From contig OY282434.1 in NCBI GenBank assembly GCA_958296095.1, positions 888,001 to 952,000 of the forward strand: a DNA stretch of 64,000 bases, read 5' to 3'. Positions 1-9,369 of this stretch are shown here, in pieces. The notes under the pieces are model-generated. The model ran no database searches. It was not told where the DNA came from and saw nothing but the letters and a program-made list of their open reading frames with translations. How positions within the stretch are numbered: position 1 is the first letter of the stretch; each line of letters opens with the position of its first letter. The translations under genes and the position numbers were made by a program. Source of the DNA: an uncultured Oligoflexales bacterium. GTDB taxonomy: Bacteria; Bdellovibrionota_B; Oligoflexia; Oligoflexales; JAPPIL01.

Positions 1-269
1 AATGAACGATCAAACTTGTGCAGCATACAGGCATGCACCCCAAGTGCAGCAAAACCGCGCAGCTTCTGCGCCTCCGTGAACAACCGCGCCGCTGCAGGCT
101 TGTCTGCGTCAGCAAACGAAATCACCACACTGCGTTGGCAATGCGATTCAGCCAGACGCACCACCGCGTCGAGAAGCAGGCGATGACCCCGATGACAGCC
201 ATCAAAGTTGCCGATCGTGACTACCGTTGCAGGGTATTTCGTGCTGGGAAAATTTTTAATTATCTCCAT
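1..269 (-). CDS. ribF: Bifunctional riboflavin kinase / FMN adenylyltransferase, 5' part only
   Basis: Only the first 89 codons lie in the window; the gene continues past the left edge. The start ATG at 269 opens a protein beginning MEIIKNFPSTKYPATVV, followed by TIGNFDGCHRGHRLLL. This is the GNFDGxHxGH nucleotidyltransferase signature of the FAD-synthetase domain of RibF, the cytoplasmic enzyme that phosphorylates riboflavin and adenylates FMN. The C-terminal flavokinase domain would be outside. The start lies 3 bases after the stop of the upstream exported-protein gene on the same strand, so the two are probably cotranscribed. RibF is secure from the motif; whether the protein is full length cannot be seen. 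Confidence 0.88.
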   Translation of the reverse strand, partial: MEIIKNFPSTKYPATVVTIGNFDGCHRGHRLLLDAVVRLAESHCQRSVVISFADADKPAAARLFTEAQKLRGFAALGVHACMLHKFDRS

Positions 270-272
270 CGA

Positions 273-1199
273 TTACCGAAAATTAAAAATCCTCACCAGC
301 AGGTCAATATCGTGTTTGCTTATCTCGTCCAGCTTATAGTCATACGGTGGCGAGGTTAGCACGAAGACAAGCGGGCCGAGGTCCGCGACCATGGCGTTGA
401 TTGTCTCAGGCTCGAAAGCCGCCGTCCCTAGCAGGACGAAGGCATCGCTGATAAACTCGTCTTTGCTGCGGGGAGCAGTGATGATTATCGCATCTCGTGC
501 TCGATAGGATAGGGCGGCTATTTCATCGGGCTCAAAGCCACGGCGTATCAGCTGTGTGGCTTGAAACTCGCCTGTGTCATGTGGCTCGGCGGCGCGGGAA
601 CGCATCAAGTAGCTGCCTGTATGTCCGTAGACTTCTCGTGAGTTGGATAATTTGTCAACGCTGTGGTGCGGGTAAAAATCAAACTGATGTTGCATAATGT
701 GCAGCGAACGTTGCAGCAGTTCACCGAGCGAGTAGTTGGCATCGATGGCCATTACCAGAGGCACAACACTCTGACTGGCATTGGCAATGGCTAACATTTC
801 CTTTTGATCATGCTCTCGATCAGGCTGCATGCTGTAGAGAAGAGCATAGGCAAAGACGTGCGCCCGATACACGTCGTCCTGCATCAGCACCTCACGAATC
901 CGGTCCTCTGACAGCAAACCACCGTGCAACGCTAGGCGATAGCGAGACGCGGCACGCTGCAGGTCCAGTCCCTCGGCCCGTTGCTGAGTGAGGAACTCAG
1001 GCCAGCGCGGCACGCCAAATGGCAACGGATAAAAGGTGCGGAAATAGTCCATGTTTACCATGCCGACGAAATCACGAAAACCAGCCTTGCCCTCTGAACG
1101 CAGCGACTCCTCGACATAGCGGTTAACTCTTGCCAGCGCCTGCTCATGCACGATCACCATCGCCAGCAACGACGGCAGCACGACCCTCAAAATCACCAT
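273..1199 (-). CDS. Exported protein of unknown function
   Basis: I do not recognise this family. The chosen ATG at 1199 has a strong GAGGAG ribosome-binding site 7 bases upstream. It gives a classic cleavable signal peptide (MVILRVVLPSLLAMVIVHEQALA, probable cleavage after ALA). A longer reading frame from 1244 would put 15 residues before the signal and lacks that site. The mature protein is about 285 residues, soluble-looking and rich in Arg, His and acidic residues, with no repeats, no lipobox and only one cysteine near its start. It lies 74 bases after sucC and just before ribF, both on the same strand, so it is probably part of that operon. Periplasmic location is inferred. Confidence 0.7.
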   Translation of the reverse strand: MVILRVVLPSLLAMVIVHEQALARVNRYVEESLRSEGKAGFRDFVGMVNMDYFRTFYPLPFGVPRWPEFLTQQRAEGLDLQRAASRYRLALHGGLLSEDRIREVLMQDDVYRAHVFAYALLYSMQPDREHDQKEMLAIANASQSVVPLVMAIDANYSLGELLQRSLHIMQHQFDFYPHHSVDKLSNSREVYGHTGSYLMRSRAAEPHDTGEFQATQLIRRGFEPDEIAALSYRARDAIIITAPRSKDEFISDAFVLLGTAAFEPETINAMVADLGPLVFVLTSPPYDYKLDEISKHDIDLLVRIFNFR

Positions 1200-1273
1200 T
1201 AGCCCACTCCTCAAGAGATCCACTGCGGCGACAGGGTTGCACAAAAAAGCTGTTTAGGGAAGGAAGAAATGCC

Positions 1274-2440
1274 TCAGGACTTGTTGGTCAGCGCAACTAT
1301 CCTTTGTGCCCCGTCCGCCATGTCGTTTGCCGTCACAATGCGCAGCTGTGAGTTCTGTAAAATTTCCTTGCCCTGCTTAACGCTTGAACCTTCTAGGCGC
1401 ACGACTAGCGGCACTTTGAGTTGTAGTTCGCGGGCCGCCGCGACCAAGCCGTTGGCGATCGTATCGCAATGCATGATGCCGCCGAAGATATTGACGAAAA
1501 TACCTTGCACAACCTCGTCTTGTAAAATTATGCGGAAGGCGTTGGTCACCTGTTCTTCGTTTGCTCCTCCACCGACATCGAGGAAGTTGGCAGGCTCGCC
1601 GCCGTAATGCTTGATGATGTCCATCGTTGCCATCGCTAAACCCGCACCGTTGACAAGACAACCGATCGAGCCACTCAAGCCAATATAGTTGATACCGTAC
1701 TTGGAAGCCTCGATTTCACGGGCATCTTCTTCGTTAAAATCACGCAGCTCCAGTAGTTTTTCTTGGCGAAAGAGCGCGTTGCCATCGATGCTAAGCTTGC
1801 TGTCAAGCACAACCAAGTCGTCGTTGACGACTGCCAGCGGGTTGATTTCTAACAACGACAGGTCATAGCGATTAAAGACGCGGTAGAGGTTCTCCACCAG
1901 CACATGAAATTTGCGCGCCAGTGACGTGCCAGCCAAGCCGAGGGCAAGCGTTAGGCGGTGGAGGTAAAAGCTTTTCAAGCCGATGCGAGGATCGATATGC
2001 ACCGTCACGATCTGGCTAGCATCCTTGGCCGCGACCGCCTCGATGTCCATTCCTCCTTGCTTTGAGGCGACGATAGCGATGGCCGCCCGCTCTCGATCGA
2101 CCAGCAGGGCGAGGTAAAATTCTTGTGCGATCTCTGCACCTGCCTCGATGTAAACACACCGCACTTGCTGGCCAGCCGCCCCTGTCTGGGGTGTAACCAG
2201 CATCTTGCCCAGCATCTCGTCTGCAACCTGCCCACACTCACGCGGTGACTTGACTAATTTGACCCCGCCTGCCTTACCCCGTCCACCCGCGTGAATCTGT
2301 GCCTTAACCACCGCGAGGTCGGTTTTCAGTCGCAACATAGCAAACTCCGCTTCGACGGCGGAACTGACCGCATGGCCACGTGGCACGGGAATACGATTGC
2401 GACGTAGCAAGGCTTTAGCTTGGTATTCGTGAATTTTCAC
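1274..2440 (-). CDS. sucC: Succinyl-CoA ligase, beta subunit (ADP-forming type)
   Basis: 388 residues, the usual SucC length. The N-terminus [13 protein letters not shown] is the family signature and is followed by an ATP-grasp domain with GGRGKAGGV near residue 53. The C-terminal ligase domain carries [13 protein letters not shown] and FLDVGGGA, then the [15 protein letters not shown] segment. SucC with SucD interconverts succinyl-CoA and succinate in the TCA cycle with substrate-level phosphorylation. sucD, normally immediately downstream, is not adjacent: the next gene is an unrelated exported protein. The start is 3 bases after the pruA stop, so pruA and sucC are translationally close. 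The pairing links glutamate/proline oxidation to the TCA cycle (inference). Confidence 0.95.
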   Translation of the reverse strand: MKIHEYQAKALLRRNRIPVPRGHAVSSAVEAEFAMLRLKTDLAVVKAQIHAGGRGKAGGVKLVKSPRECGQVADEMLGKMLVTPQTGAAGQQVRCVYIEAGAEIAQEFYLALLVDRERAAIAIVASKQGGMDIEAVAAKDASQIVTVHIDPRIGLKSFYLHRLTLALGLAGTSLARKFHVLVENLYRVFNRYDLSLLEINPLAVVNDDLVVLDSKLSIDGNALFRQEKLLELRDFNEEDAREIEASKYGINYIGLSGSIGCLVNGAGLAMATMDIIKHYGGEPANFLDVGGGANEEQVTNAFRIILQDEVVQGIFVNIFGGIMHCDTIANGLVAAARELQLKVPLVVRLEGSSVKQGKEILQNSQLRIVTANDMADGAQRIVALTNKS

Positions 2441-2443
2441 TTT

Positions 2444-4069
2444 TCACCCCATGTATGGATAGCGATAAGTCGGCAGCGGTTGCAGCGTTTCTTTAATTGT
2501 GCGTGTCGACATCCAGCGTGTCAAGTTGAGATAACTGCCAGCCTTATCATTAGTGCCAGATGCTCGACTTCCGCCGAAGGGTTGTTGCCCGACAATTGCA
2601 CCCGTCGGCTTGTCATTGATGTAAAAATTACCAGCGGTGTAGCGCAAAGCATCGCTGAGCTTGCACACGGCCCGACGATCGCCCGCGAAAATTGCTCCTG
2701 TCAAGGCATAGGCGGCGGTAGCGTCACATAGCTCTAGTGTCTGGTCAAGGTCTTTATCTTCGTAGACATAGATGGTCAACACCGGGCCAAAAATTTCTTC
2801 CCGCATAGTGCGATAGTGCGGGTCTCTAGCCAGCAGAATGGTCGGTTCGATGAAATAGCCACGGCTGGCATCGCTGCCACCACCGACGAGAATTTCAACC
2901 CCTTCAGCCTTACGTGCATCCTCGATGTAGGAGGTAATTTTCTTGAAGGCTTTGGCGTTAATGACTGCCGCCATAAAATTGGCAAACTCAGCGGGATCGC
3001 CCATCTTTATTGCACTTGTCTGCGCAATAAGGTCGTCCTTGATGTCGTTCCAAACCGAGACGGGCACGTAGGCACGTGAGGCCGCCGAACATTTTTGCCC
3101 TTGGTACTCAAACGCCCCCCGTATCAAGTTATTGAGCAACGACTGGCGATCAGCTGAGCTGTGGGCAAAGACAAATCCCTTACCGCCGGTCTCGCCTACA
3201 AGGCGCGGGTAATTGCGATACTGGTGCACGTTGTTGCCCACCTTAGACCACAGTTGGCGAAAAACATCGGTCGAGCCTGTGAAGTGCAAACCAGCAAAAT
3301 CAGGATGTGCCAGCACCTTGTCTGTCACTCGCTGTGCGTCGCCAGGCACGAAGTTGATTACGCCAGGCGGCAGACCTGCCTCTCGCAAGGCCTCTAGTCC
3401 TGTCCACGCCGATAGGGATGCCTGCTCGGCAGGTTTCCACAAGACACAACAGCCCATCAGGGCCGGGGCGGTGGCAAGATTGATGGCCAGGGAGGTGAAA
3501 TTGAAAGGCGAGACGGCGTAGATGAAGCCTTCGAGACCCCGATATTCGCAGCGATTCCACACACCAGATCCCGACAGAGGTTGCACTGCATAGATGTTCT
3601 GCAGATAAGAGGTGCTGAAACGCAGAAAGTCGATCAATTCACAGGCAGCATCGACCTCAGCTTGATAGAGAGTCTTGCTCTGCCCCAGCATAGTCGTGGC
3701 ATTGATAGCGGGACGGTATTTGGTTTCCAGCAAGTCCGCGGCCCTCAAGAATACCGCGGCACGCTGTTCCCACGGTAGACGCGACCACTCCTTCTGTGTC
3801 GTCACCGCCTGCTCGATAGCCTGCGCCACGTCCTCGTCATCGGCCAGGCTACAGTTGGCAACGTGATGGTCATGAGCGTGGGGTGCGCAAATTTTGAACT
3901 GCTGTGGCTTCGTCAGCACGCGTTCGCCAATCAACAGCGGCACGTCAGAGACACTTTTGCTGCGGTTTTTGAGTTCTTGCCCCAGCGTCTCACGCTCAGG
4001 CGAGCCGACGAGATAGTCTCGCACGGGATCGTTGACAGGCACAGGCACGTTGGAAATAGCGTTGGTCAT
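2444..4069 (-). CDS. pruA: L-glutamate gamma-semialdehyde (1-pyrroline-5-carboxylate) dehydrogenase
   Basis: 541 residues, the size of stand-alone P5C dehydrogenases of the ALDH4 type, not of the large PutA fusion. Visible ALDH signatures are AVSPFNFTSLAINL near 185-198, the cofactor loop HFTGSTDVFRQLW near 262-274, the general-base Glu in LVGETGGKG near 293, and the catalytic Cys in YQGQKCSAASRAYVP near 327. The enzyme oxidises glutamate semialdehyde to glutamate with NAD+, the last step of proline catabolism. No proline dehydrogenase gene is visible in the window. It heads the pruA-sucC-(exported protein)-ribF run, with sucC starting 3 bases after its stop. Confidence 0.93.
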   Translation of the reverse strand: MTNAISNVPVPVNDPVRDYLVGSPERETLGQELKNRSKSVSDVPLLIGERVLTKPQQFKICAPHAHDHHVANCSLADDEDVAQAIEQAVTTQKEWSRLPWEQRAAVFLRAADLLETKYRPAINATTMLGQSKTLYQAEVDAACELIDFLRFSTSYLQNIYAVQPLSGSGVWNRCEYRGLEGFIYAVSPFNFTSLAINLATAPALMGCCVLWKPAEQASLSAWTGLEALREAGLPPGVINFVPGDAQRVTDKVLAHPDFAGLHFTGSTDVFRQLWSKVGNNVHQYRNYPRLVGETGGKGFVFAHSSADRQSLLNNLIRGAFEYQGQKCSAASRAYVPVSVWNDIKDDLIAQTSAIKMGDPAEFANFMAAVINAKAFKKITSYIEDARKAEGVEILVGGGSDASRGYFIEPTILLARDPHYRTMREEIFGPVLTIYVYEDKDLDQTLELCDATAAYALTGAIFAGDRRAVCKLSDALRYTAGNFYINDKPTGAIVGQQPFGGSRASGTNDKAGSYLNLTRWMSTRTIKETLQPLPTYRYPYMG

Positions 4070-4174
4070 TGATGTATGCTCCTCAGATCACAAAACCAAA
4101 TCATAACCCTTAGTGTGGTGGAATGGCAAATGGCAATTTGTGTTCGGCACGTCGTTAAATTCTGGCAAAAAAAG

Positions 4175-4226
4175 CTAATGGTCTTTGCCAAGATGTTTTT
4201 GCGCCAACATGATGGCTAGGGCAGAG
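4175..4226 (-). pseudogene. 3'-terminal remnant of a Nudix hydrolase gene
   Basis: Reading the minus strand gives ...PLSALAIMLAQKHLGKDH and a stop. This is a near copy of the C-terminus of the intact Nudix gene at 20786-21316 (...CLSALGIMLAQKYLDKEH). The nucleotide match runs from the stop into about 17 codons. Beyond that the sequence is the mosaic repeat, so the rest of the second copy has been lost or was never copied. Several substitutions separate the two, so the duplication is not recent. The comparison is seen directly; the event that produced it is inferred. Confidence 0.65.
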
Positions 4227-4664
4227 AGGGGCCTGAGGGCAGGGAGCGAGGGAGCGAGAAAGCGGCAAAAAAGCCTCGTAGAGCGAGCGTTGCAAAGAGT
4301 CGTGCGTACCTCCGTTGTCTTGGCAGGGAGCAGACCTGCCGAGAAACTCGCCCTTGAGATAGGTGTGGCACATACCTTGTGCAAAAAATAATCTAACGAC
4401 AGTATTGGCAGTATTTGTGGTGCGAGTTTTCGTACGGCCTCGCCGCGCCCTTCATAGAGCTCTCGGTAGGCAAGATTGAACGCAACCGCGAGAATGCCTG
4501 GGGACAAGCAGAGAGGCTGGAGGACAAGCGGTAGAGGGGCTAGGGGGCAAGCCTGAATGCGATAGCAAGAGGTCCGAGGACGAGGAGCGAGCTAGGAAGC
4601 GAGCGATACAAAAAGCCGCAGCGCAGCAAGCCTTACAGGCGATTCCGTGCGGAACTCGGGACTT
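4227..4664 (+). repeat. Mosaic repeat cluster 1 (one near-complete stem-loop module)
   Basis: The cluster begins with AGCGAGC-rich short repeats (4240-4310). A complete module runs about 4311-4474 and starts TCCGTTGTCTTGGC. Its inner arms AAACTCGC (4344-4351) and GCGAGTTT (4422-4429) are complementary. The module ends in CTCTCGGTAGGCAAG. Short repeats then run to the protease stop codon. The same downstream segment, from GCAGCAAGCCTTACAG to the stop, is repeated at the 3' end of the second protease copy near 14930-14966. No gene is supported here; the reading frames across it are repeat-encoded. Confidence 0.8.
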
Positions 4665-6758
4665 TTAGTTCGGCGTAATACTATCGAGCAAAGCCTGATG
4701 CTCGGATGCTGAGCTGACCTGTTTATGTAAGTCGAGCAGTTTTTCTAGAGCCTCACGGTGCTTGCCGGTGTAATTGACGGAGACGGCAAAGTAAATATGT
4801 CCTTTCAGTTCCTCGGCTATCTTGTTCGCTAACTCCAGATTATCCGCATCTTTAATAATGGCATGCAAGGTCTCGTAATGATTTGCAAACAGTTTGTGGC
4901 TATGGCGCAAAATCGACCACTCGACCAGGTTCAGCGACTGCCCCCTGAACACCGGCAACTGTCGGGCAACGCGTGCTTCATCGGAAATAACCAAAGGATA
5001 CGCATCGTGTCCAATTAAGAAGTCCGTGTCAATCTCGACCAGGCGTTTGCCAATGACTTCATATTCATCTCCCTCCCATATTTCAGTCGAAAAGCTTGGT
5101 AATGTGAGGGTTACTTTCTCCTCGCTGAGGTCAAACCGTTCCAGCACGGCATCGACCAGTTGTTTAGCCTGTTGCACATCCTTGCTATAGCGTTGCACAT
5201 CCTTGCTATATTTTATGATAAAGGGCAGGGGATTTTTCGAGTCAAACATCTGCCAAGGATTGTCTGCAGACAAGTTCTGTTTATCCCACTTCCATTCGTC
5301 TGTGCTTGTGCTGTCCGCCCACATCATGGCCAGCAAGAGGTCTTTGTTCAGATACTTACGAACGAGTTGTGGCGTGTCTATTACTTCAGCATACCCATCT
5401 AGCAGGCTAGCTTTATCCATCGTGCGTTGAATTCGTGACTGTTGCATCGCTACGGGAAGGCCGTAGAACTCAGCTAAACTCGTGTAGCCAGCCTGCGCGT
5501 AAACTGCTCCTAGTGCCCGGCGAGCATCTTGGTTGTGTACATCTACATCGAGTGCCACCGCCTCCCGCAGTTTGGATAGCACCTCTTGCGGCTCTACCTC
5601 CGCCGAGTTGCGTAAACGCACAGTTTCCTCGTAGAGCTGTAGTGCTTCGGCAGTGAAATCATACATGCGGGGATCTTCGATCAATTGTGCCACACTCTGA
5701 TCACCACTGCCTGCCTGTTGGGCAATACGATGTGCGACCCGCAGTAATTTGTAATGGTTTAATATGCCGCCACTGCGGATGTTGTCGTCAGTCGTCACCA
5801 TAGGGGTAGAAGTTTCCTGCAACAGGTGAATAATTAGCCCGTTAAATTCCCTCCGCTCGAAAAATTCCTCGCCCATCGAGTTAACTTCAGCCGTGAGACT
5901 GGTGATCGCGGTGGGAGGCAGGATGGCAAACATATCGGCGAGTGCACCGCTGACCATCGGGGCTGATAAGCTTGTGCCCAAAGCAATGCTACCGTTGGGA
6001 AACAGGTGTTCGCCTGGAGCATAGATATGGGCAACATTGGAGTAGTAGCTTATCTTACCACCAGGATCGCTAGCACCGACCAAGATTAGCTCGCGTCTTT
6101 CCAGGCCCGGGGCAAGCGCAAGCATGAGGCCTGTCTTCATCATCTGCAAGGAACGGTTGCCCGCCGCCAAAACGATAGTCGTATAGCCAGGAAGCACATC
6201 GCTCAAGCCTAATGCAGTTCCGCCACCATACGAGACGTTGAGAACGTCGGGTCTGCTTATGCTGCCATAAAGATCTTGTGGATCAATCTTCTCGCCAGCG
6301 TTGCTGTTGGCGTTGATCAAAAAATTTAATTCGCCAAGAACACTGATCCCAAACGGAGGTTTACCCACCGCGAGACTAGTGACATCGCGACCATGTGTAC
6401 CAAGTCGCGTCGAGGAAGTGTTCGCAGCAAGTTCTTTCTGCAATTCCTGGCCAACCCGCCCGACGGAAGCACCTTGTAAGGCCTCGTAAGAAATTCTCCC
6501 ACCGTCGCCGCCATCTTCGCCATGAAAGGCATCCCAAATACCGACAGTTGGTCGATGAAAAACATAGCTTTCTTTTGCAGCCAAACGAGCCAACCAGCGA
6601 CGTGCCTCAGGCGTGAATACCGCTTCCTGCCCCCAATAATGCGGCAACCGCCCAAAGCTCTGCAAATAAAAATACTTCCCGCGTGAACCAGATAACGTCT
6701 TCGCCTGCACCAGGCCAGCGACCAGGACAAAGACTGCTATAGTAATTGTATACTTCAT
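4665..6758 (-). CDS. Exported subtilisin-like (S8) serine protease, copy 1
   Basis: 697 residues with a signal peptide (MKYTITIAVFVLVAGLVQA, cleavage after AQA-like VQA). A divergent subtilase domain is visible. The candidate triad is Asp76 (VGIWDAFHG), His122 (RLGTHGRDVTSLAVG) and Ser263 (LGTSLSAPMVSGALADM). The oxyanion Asn is near 201 (VLAAGN). The remaining 400 residues are helical-looking with no recognised domain and make up over half the protein. A paralogue with the same plan lies at 14967-17117. Each copy is divergent to a small lipoprotein gene in the ancestral arrangement, but here a 3.5 kb insertion separates them. It is predicted to act in the periplasm or outside; the substrate is unknown. 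Confidence 0.85.
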   Translation of the reverse strand: MKYTITIAVFVLVAGLVQAKTLSGSRGKYFYLQSFGRLPHYWGQEAVFTPEARRWLARLAAKESYVFHRPTVGIWDAFHGEDGGDGGRISYEALQGASVGRVGQELQKELAANTSSTRLGTHGRDVTSLAVGKPPFGISVLGELNFLINANSNAGEKIDPQDLYGSISRPDVLNVSYGGGTALGLSDVLPGYTTIVLAAGNRSLQMMKTGLMLALAPGLERRELILVGASDPGGKISYYSNVAHIYAPGEHLFPNGSIALGTSLSAPMVSGALADMFAILPPTAITSLTAEVNSMGEEFFERREFNGLIIHLLQETSTPMVTTDDNIRSGGILNHYKLLRVAHRIAQQAGSGDQSVAQLIEDPRMYDFTAEALQLYEETVRLRNSAEVEPQEVLSKLREAVALDVDVHNQDARRALGAVYAQAGYTSLAEFYGLPVAMQQSRIQRTMDKASLLDGYAEVIDTPQLVRKYLNKDLLLAMMWADSTSTDEWKWDKQNLSADNPWQMFDSKNPLPFIIKYSKDVQRYSKDVQQAKQLVDAVLERFDLSEEKVTLTLPSFSTEIWEGDEYEVIGKRLVEIDTDFLIGHDAYPLVISDEARVARQLPVFRGQSLNLVEWSILRHSHKLFANHYETLHAIIKDADNLELANKIAEELKGHIYFAVSVNYTGKHREALEKLLDLHKQVSSASEHQALLDSITPN

Positions 6759-6799
6759 TTAATCTCCGAACTCAGCGTTAATAAACAAGCGCACGCCAA

Positions 6800-6826
6800 C
6801 GTATACTAAAGTAAGTGTAGTGTCAA
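6800..6826 (-). promoter_or_regulatory. Candidate promoter of protease copy 1
   Basis: On the minus strand a consensus TTGACA (6826-6821) is followed after 15 bases by TATACG (6805-6800), with about 40 bases to the start codon. The same two boxes and spacing occur upstream of protease copy 2, in a block conserved between the copies. The 15-base spacer is shorter than the sigma-70 optimum, so the exact -10 is uncertain. Confidence 0.4.
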
Positions 6827-6864
6827 TAGTAGATTATCAAAGACTATGTAATTTTATTGCCTTT

Positions 6865-7460
6865 ATCTTTTCTTGCCCCCCTGCCTGTCATCAAGCCTCG
6901 TAGAGCGAGAAAGCGGCAAAGAGTCGCGTAGCGAGCGTTACAAAGAGCCGTGCGTAGCAAGAGCGAGCTAGGAAGCGAGCGATATAGAAAGCCACTTAGC
7001 ACAAACCTCCGTTATCTTGGCGCGGTGCAGCCCTACCGAGAAACTCTTCCCTGAGATAAGTGCAAGCACATGCCCTATGCAAAGAAATAAACTGAACGCA
7101 ATCGCGAGAGGTCTGAGGACAGGGAGCGAGCGGGGAGCTAGAAAGCGGCAAAGAGCAGCGTAGCGAGCGAAGCGAGCGATACAAAAAGCCGCAGCGCAGC
7201 GCACGGTCTTGCCGCGCCGTTCATGGAGATCTCTGTGAGCAAGAGGTGTGGGCAACCGCGAGAATGCCTGGGGACAAGCAGAGAGGCTGGAGGACAAGCG
7301 GTAGAGGGGCTAGGGGGCAAGCCTCAACGCAACCGCGAGAGGTTTGAGAACATGCAGCGAGGGAGCTAGAAAGCGGCAAACAGTCTCGTAAGGCGAGCGA
7401 TACAAAAAGCAGCGTAGCGAGCGAAGCGAGCGTTACAAAGAGTCGTGCGTAGCGAGGAAG
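6865..7460 (+). repeat. Mosaic repeat cluster 2
   Basis: The cluster consists of AGCGAGC-rich repeats, a left half-module at about 7008-7090 (TCCGTTATCTTGGC...AAACTC...GCAATCGCGAGAGG) and a separated right half (CACGGTCTTGCCGCGCCGTTC, about 7201-7250), with further short repeats up to the transposase remnant. It lies inside the segment that separates protease copy 1 from its lipoprotein partner. No supported gene. Confidence 0.75.
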
Positions 7461-7559
7461 GACGGCGGCAAGGTGAAGGTGCCGCGCCACAAGTATCTCA
7501 AGACGATCGGCATAGCCAAGGGGGCGGAAAGTGATTGCTTCTCTCAGGAGACGTGCTAG
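7461..7559 (+). pseudogene. Out-of-frame remnant of a transposase N-terminus
   Basis: In the frame of base 7461 the sequence reads KDGGKVKVPRHKYLKTIGIA and on to a TAG at 7557. The part resembling PRHKYLKTIGI matches the N-terminal segment common in IS1634-type transposases just before the main domain. The intact frame of the transposase that follows is offset by one base. This suggests a frameshift or a repeat-caused 5' truncation of the original gene. The similarity is judged by eye and is modest. Confidence 0.35.
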
Positions 7560-7593
7560 AAGGGAGGTCGCTTCTGTTGTGTGGAGGACTCTA

Positions 7594-9060
7594 ATGGCCA
7601 AAGAAAGACCTATCCCCAGGGGTCTCATGATAACCGACCTCGAAGTCACGGATGATGTTATCACGGGTGTCTATGATATTTACGGCAAGGTTTACGACGA
7701 CTTGGGCTTGGACAAAATTATTCAGGGTAGTAGCGATGACGATAAGTTTAACAAGATCATCAAGGCACTGGTGCTCAGCCGCGTAGCCCATCCAAACTTT
7801 AGCAAGGTGAAGATTGCGAAAAAACTTGCCAACGACTATGACATCGATTTTCCGCTGCACAAATATTATCAAGCGATGGACAAGCTAGTGGAGGTCAAGG
7901 ACGAAGTCATGTGTCTTGTTTTTGCTGAAGGCATGCGTTGGCACAAGGATGAGGTTGAGAACCTGTTGATCGATATAACCACCACATATTTCAAGAGTTT
8001 TGTTGTAGATGACTTTCGCCAACCGGGTTCCAGCGAAAACAACGAGTCGAAAGAACTCGTTATGTCTCTGGTAACGACAGATGAAGGCTTTCCGATAAGC
8101 TATAAAATTTTTCATGGCAACACAGCTGAATGTCAAACGCTGATCGATCACACTAGTGAGGTGTTAGCAAACCATCCAGCCCTGCAAGGGGCAAACTTGG
8201 CGGCTGATCGAGGTATGTCCAACGACAAGATTTTTTCCCATCTGGAAAATAAAAAGATAAATCTCAAATATGTCATCGCATCCAAGCTTCGGCAGTTGCC
8301 CCAAGACAAGCAAGCCCGTATTTTCAGCGACAAAGATGCCGCTTTGGCTCGGCTCGGCGAGGACAAGGAATGGGCTAAAAGCTACCCTTGGGAAGGGAAA
8401 GGGCGGCGATTTGTCGTTGGCTACTGCCCTAAGCGTGCCGAACGTGATCGCCAGCTTCGGGAAGAAATTTTGGCGAAGATTTTGGAAAAAAATTCTGACG
8501 GTCAGGTTAAGGTATCGGAGTTAGAACGCGACAAGTATCTCGATACTCGGAGCAAAGAATTGAAAATCGATGCGGCTAAAGTTGCCAAAGATGCTTGGTG
8601 GGACGGGTTGTCTGGCCTGGTGACCAATCATGCTCCTTGTCGTGCCAAACAGGTGTTCAGCCGTTATCGTGAGTTGTGGAAAATCGAGGATGCGTTTCGT
8701 TTTTTGAAATCCGATCTCGATCTCCGACCGATGCGGCACTGGACTCGTCAGCACATAGAAGCGCATTTTTTGATTTGTTATCTGGCGTTGGCGATAACGA
8801 AATTTTTGCAGGCGAAAGTCAATGCCGAGTTAGAGGCTAACAAGCGGCTGTCCATAGCTGAATGTCAGATGCTTGTCTCGATGATCAAATCGTTTATCAT
8901 GGGGAACAAGCGGTCTAACGACAATTACCTTTATCTTTTTCCCAAGCGATTGACTGAGGAACAGCAACGAATCTACGATGCTCTCGACATAGCATACCGC
9001 AAGGATAACATCCGCATATTATCTCCACCAAATATCAGCCGACAATTGCAGGGACTGTAA
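7594..9060 (+). CDS. DDE transposase, IS1634/IS4-like
   Basis: 488 residues from the ATG at 7594, which has a GGAGGA site 5 bases upstream; a longer frame from 7531 lacks one. The DDE residues typical of IS4-superfamily transposases are visible: Asp127 (LLIDITTTYF), Asp205 (LAADRGMSND) and Glu365 in YRELWKIEDAFRFLKSDL (the Y-x2-W-x-I-E-x3-R signature). The protein looks shorter at the N-terminus than relatives, and a remnant of that part is present out of frame just upstream. I cannot identify terminal inverted repeats, so element ends are undefined and mobility is doubtful. It lies within the insertion dividing protease and lipoprotein copy 1. Confidence 0.85.
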   Translation: MAKERPIPRGLMITDLEVTDDVITGVYDIYGKVYDDLGLDKIIQGSSDDDKFNKIIKALVLSRVAHPNFSKVKIAKKLANDYDIDFPLHKYYQAMDKLVEVKDEVMCLVFAEGMRWHKDEVENLLIDITTTYFKSFVVDDFRQPGSSENNESKELVMSLVTTDEGFPISYKIFHGNTAECQTLIDHTSEVLANHPALQGANLAADRGMSNDKIFSHLENKKINLKYVIASKLRQLPQDKQARIFSDKDAALARLGEDKEWAKSYPWEGKGRRFVVGYCPKRAERDRQLREEILAKILEKNSDGQVKVSELERDKYLDTRSKELKIDAAKVAKDAWWDGLSGLVTNHAPCRAKQVFSRYRELWKIEDAFRFLKSDLDLRPMRHWTRQHIEAHFLICYLALAITKFLQAKVNAELEANKRLSIAECQMLVSMIKSFIMGNKRSNDNYLYLFPKRLTEEQQRIYDALDIAYRKDNIRILSPPNISRQLQGL

Positions 9061-9369
9061 AAGGTCAATTCGCCTCCTGCGCATCTGCTGGCATTGCATC
9101 GGTGCGTCTACAGTTCAGTATCTGCTAAAAAATGCGCAAAATTTTTTAAAATCTAGCGTTAGGTCACTTCTCGTCTGCCAAAATTCCTCACTGGAGGGCG
9201 GTGCATGTCACCCTACTTTCTTAAACTCGGGTAATGGTATCGCCTCCCGCGAGGAGATTGATGGCCAGCAGCGACAGCTGTTTGAATTCTCGATGGGCTG
9301 ATTAGCGACGCGCACATAGTACGAGAGTAGAAGTCAATAGGTGGTGAGGCAATCCTCTCGACCAACTGT
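9061..9369. other. Intergenic stretch after the transposase, nothing recognised
   Basis: About 310 bases with no supported gene and, unusually for this window, almost no mosaic repeat. It presumably includes the right end of the insertion element, but no matching left terminus could be found by eye. There are A/T-rich runs near 9125-9155. Confidence 0.4.

Noticed and set aside
18..359. Plus-strand 113-codon open frame at the left end
   Set aside because: It is antisense to the ribF start and the end of the upstream gene; the minus strand encodes a clear RibF motif.
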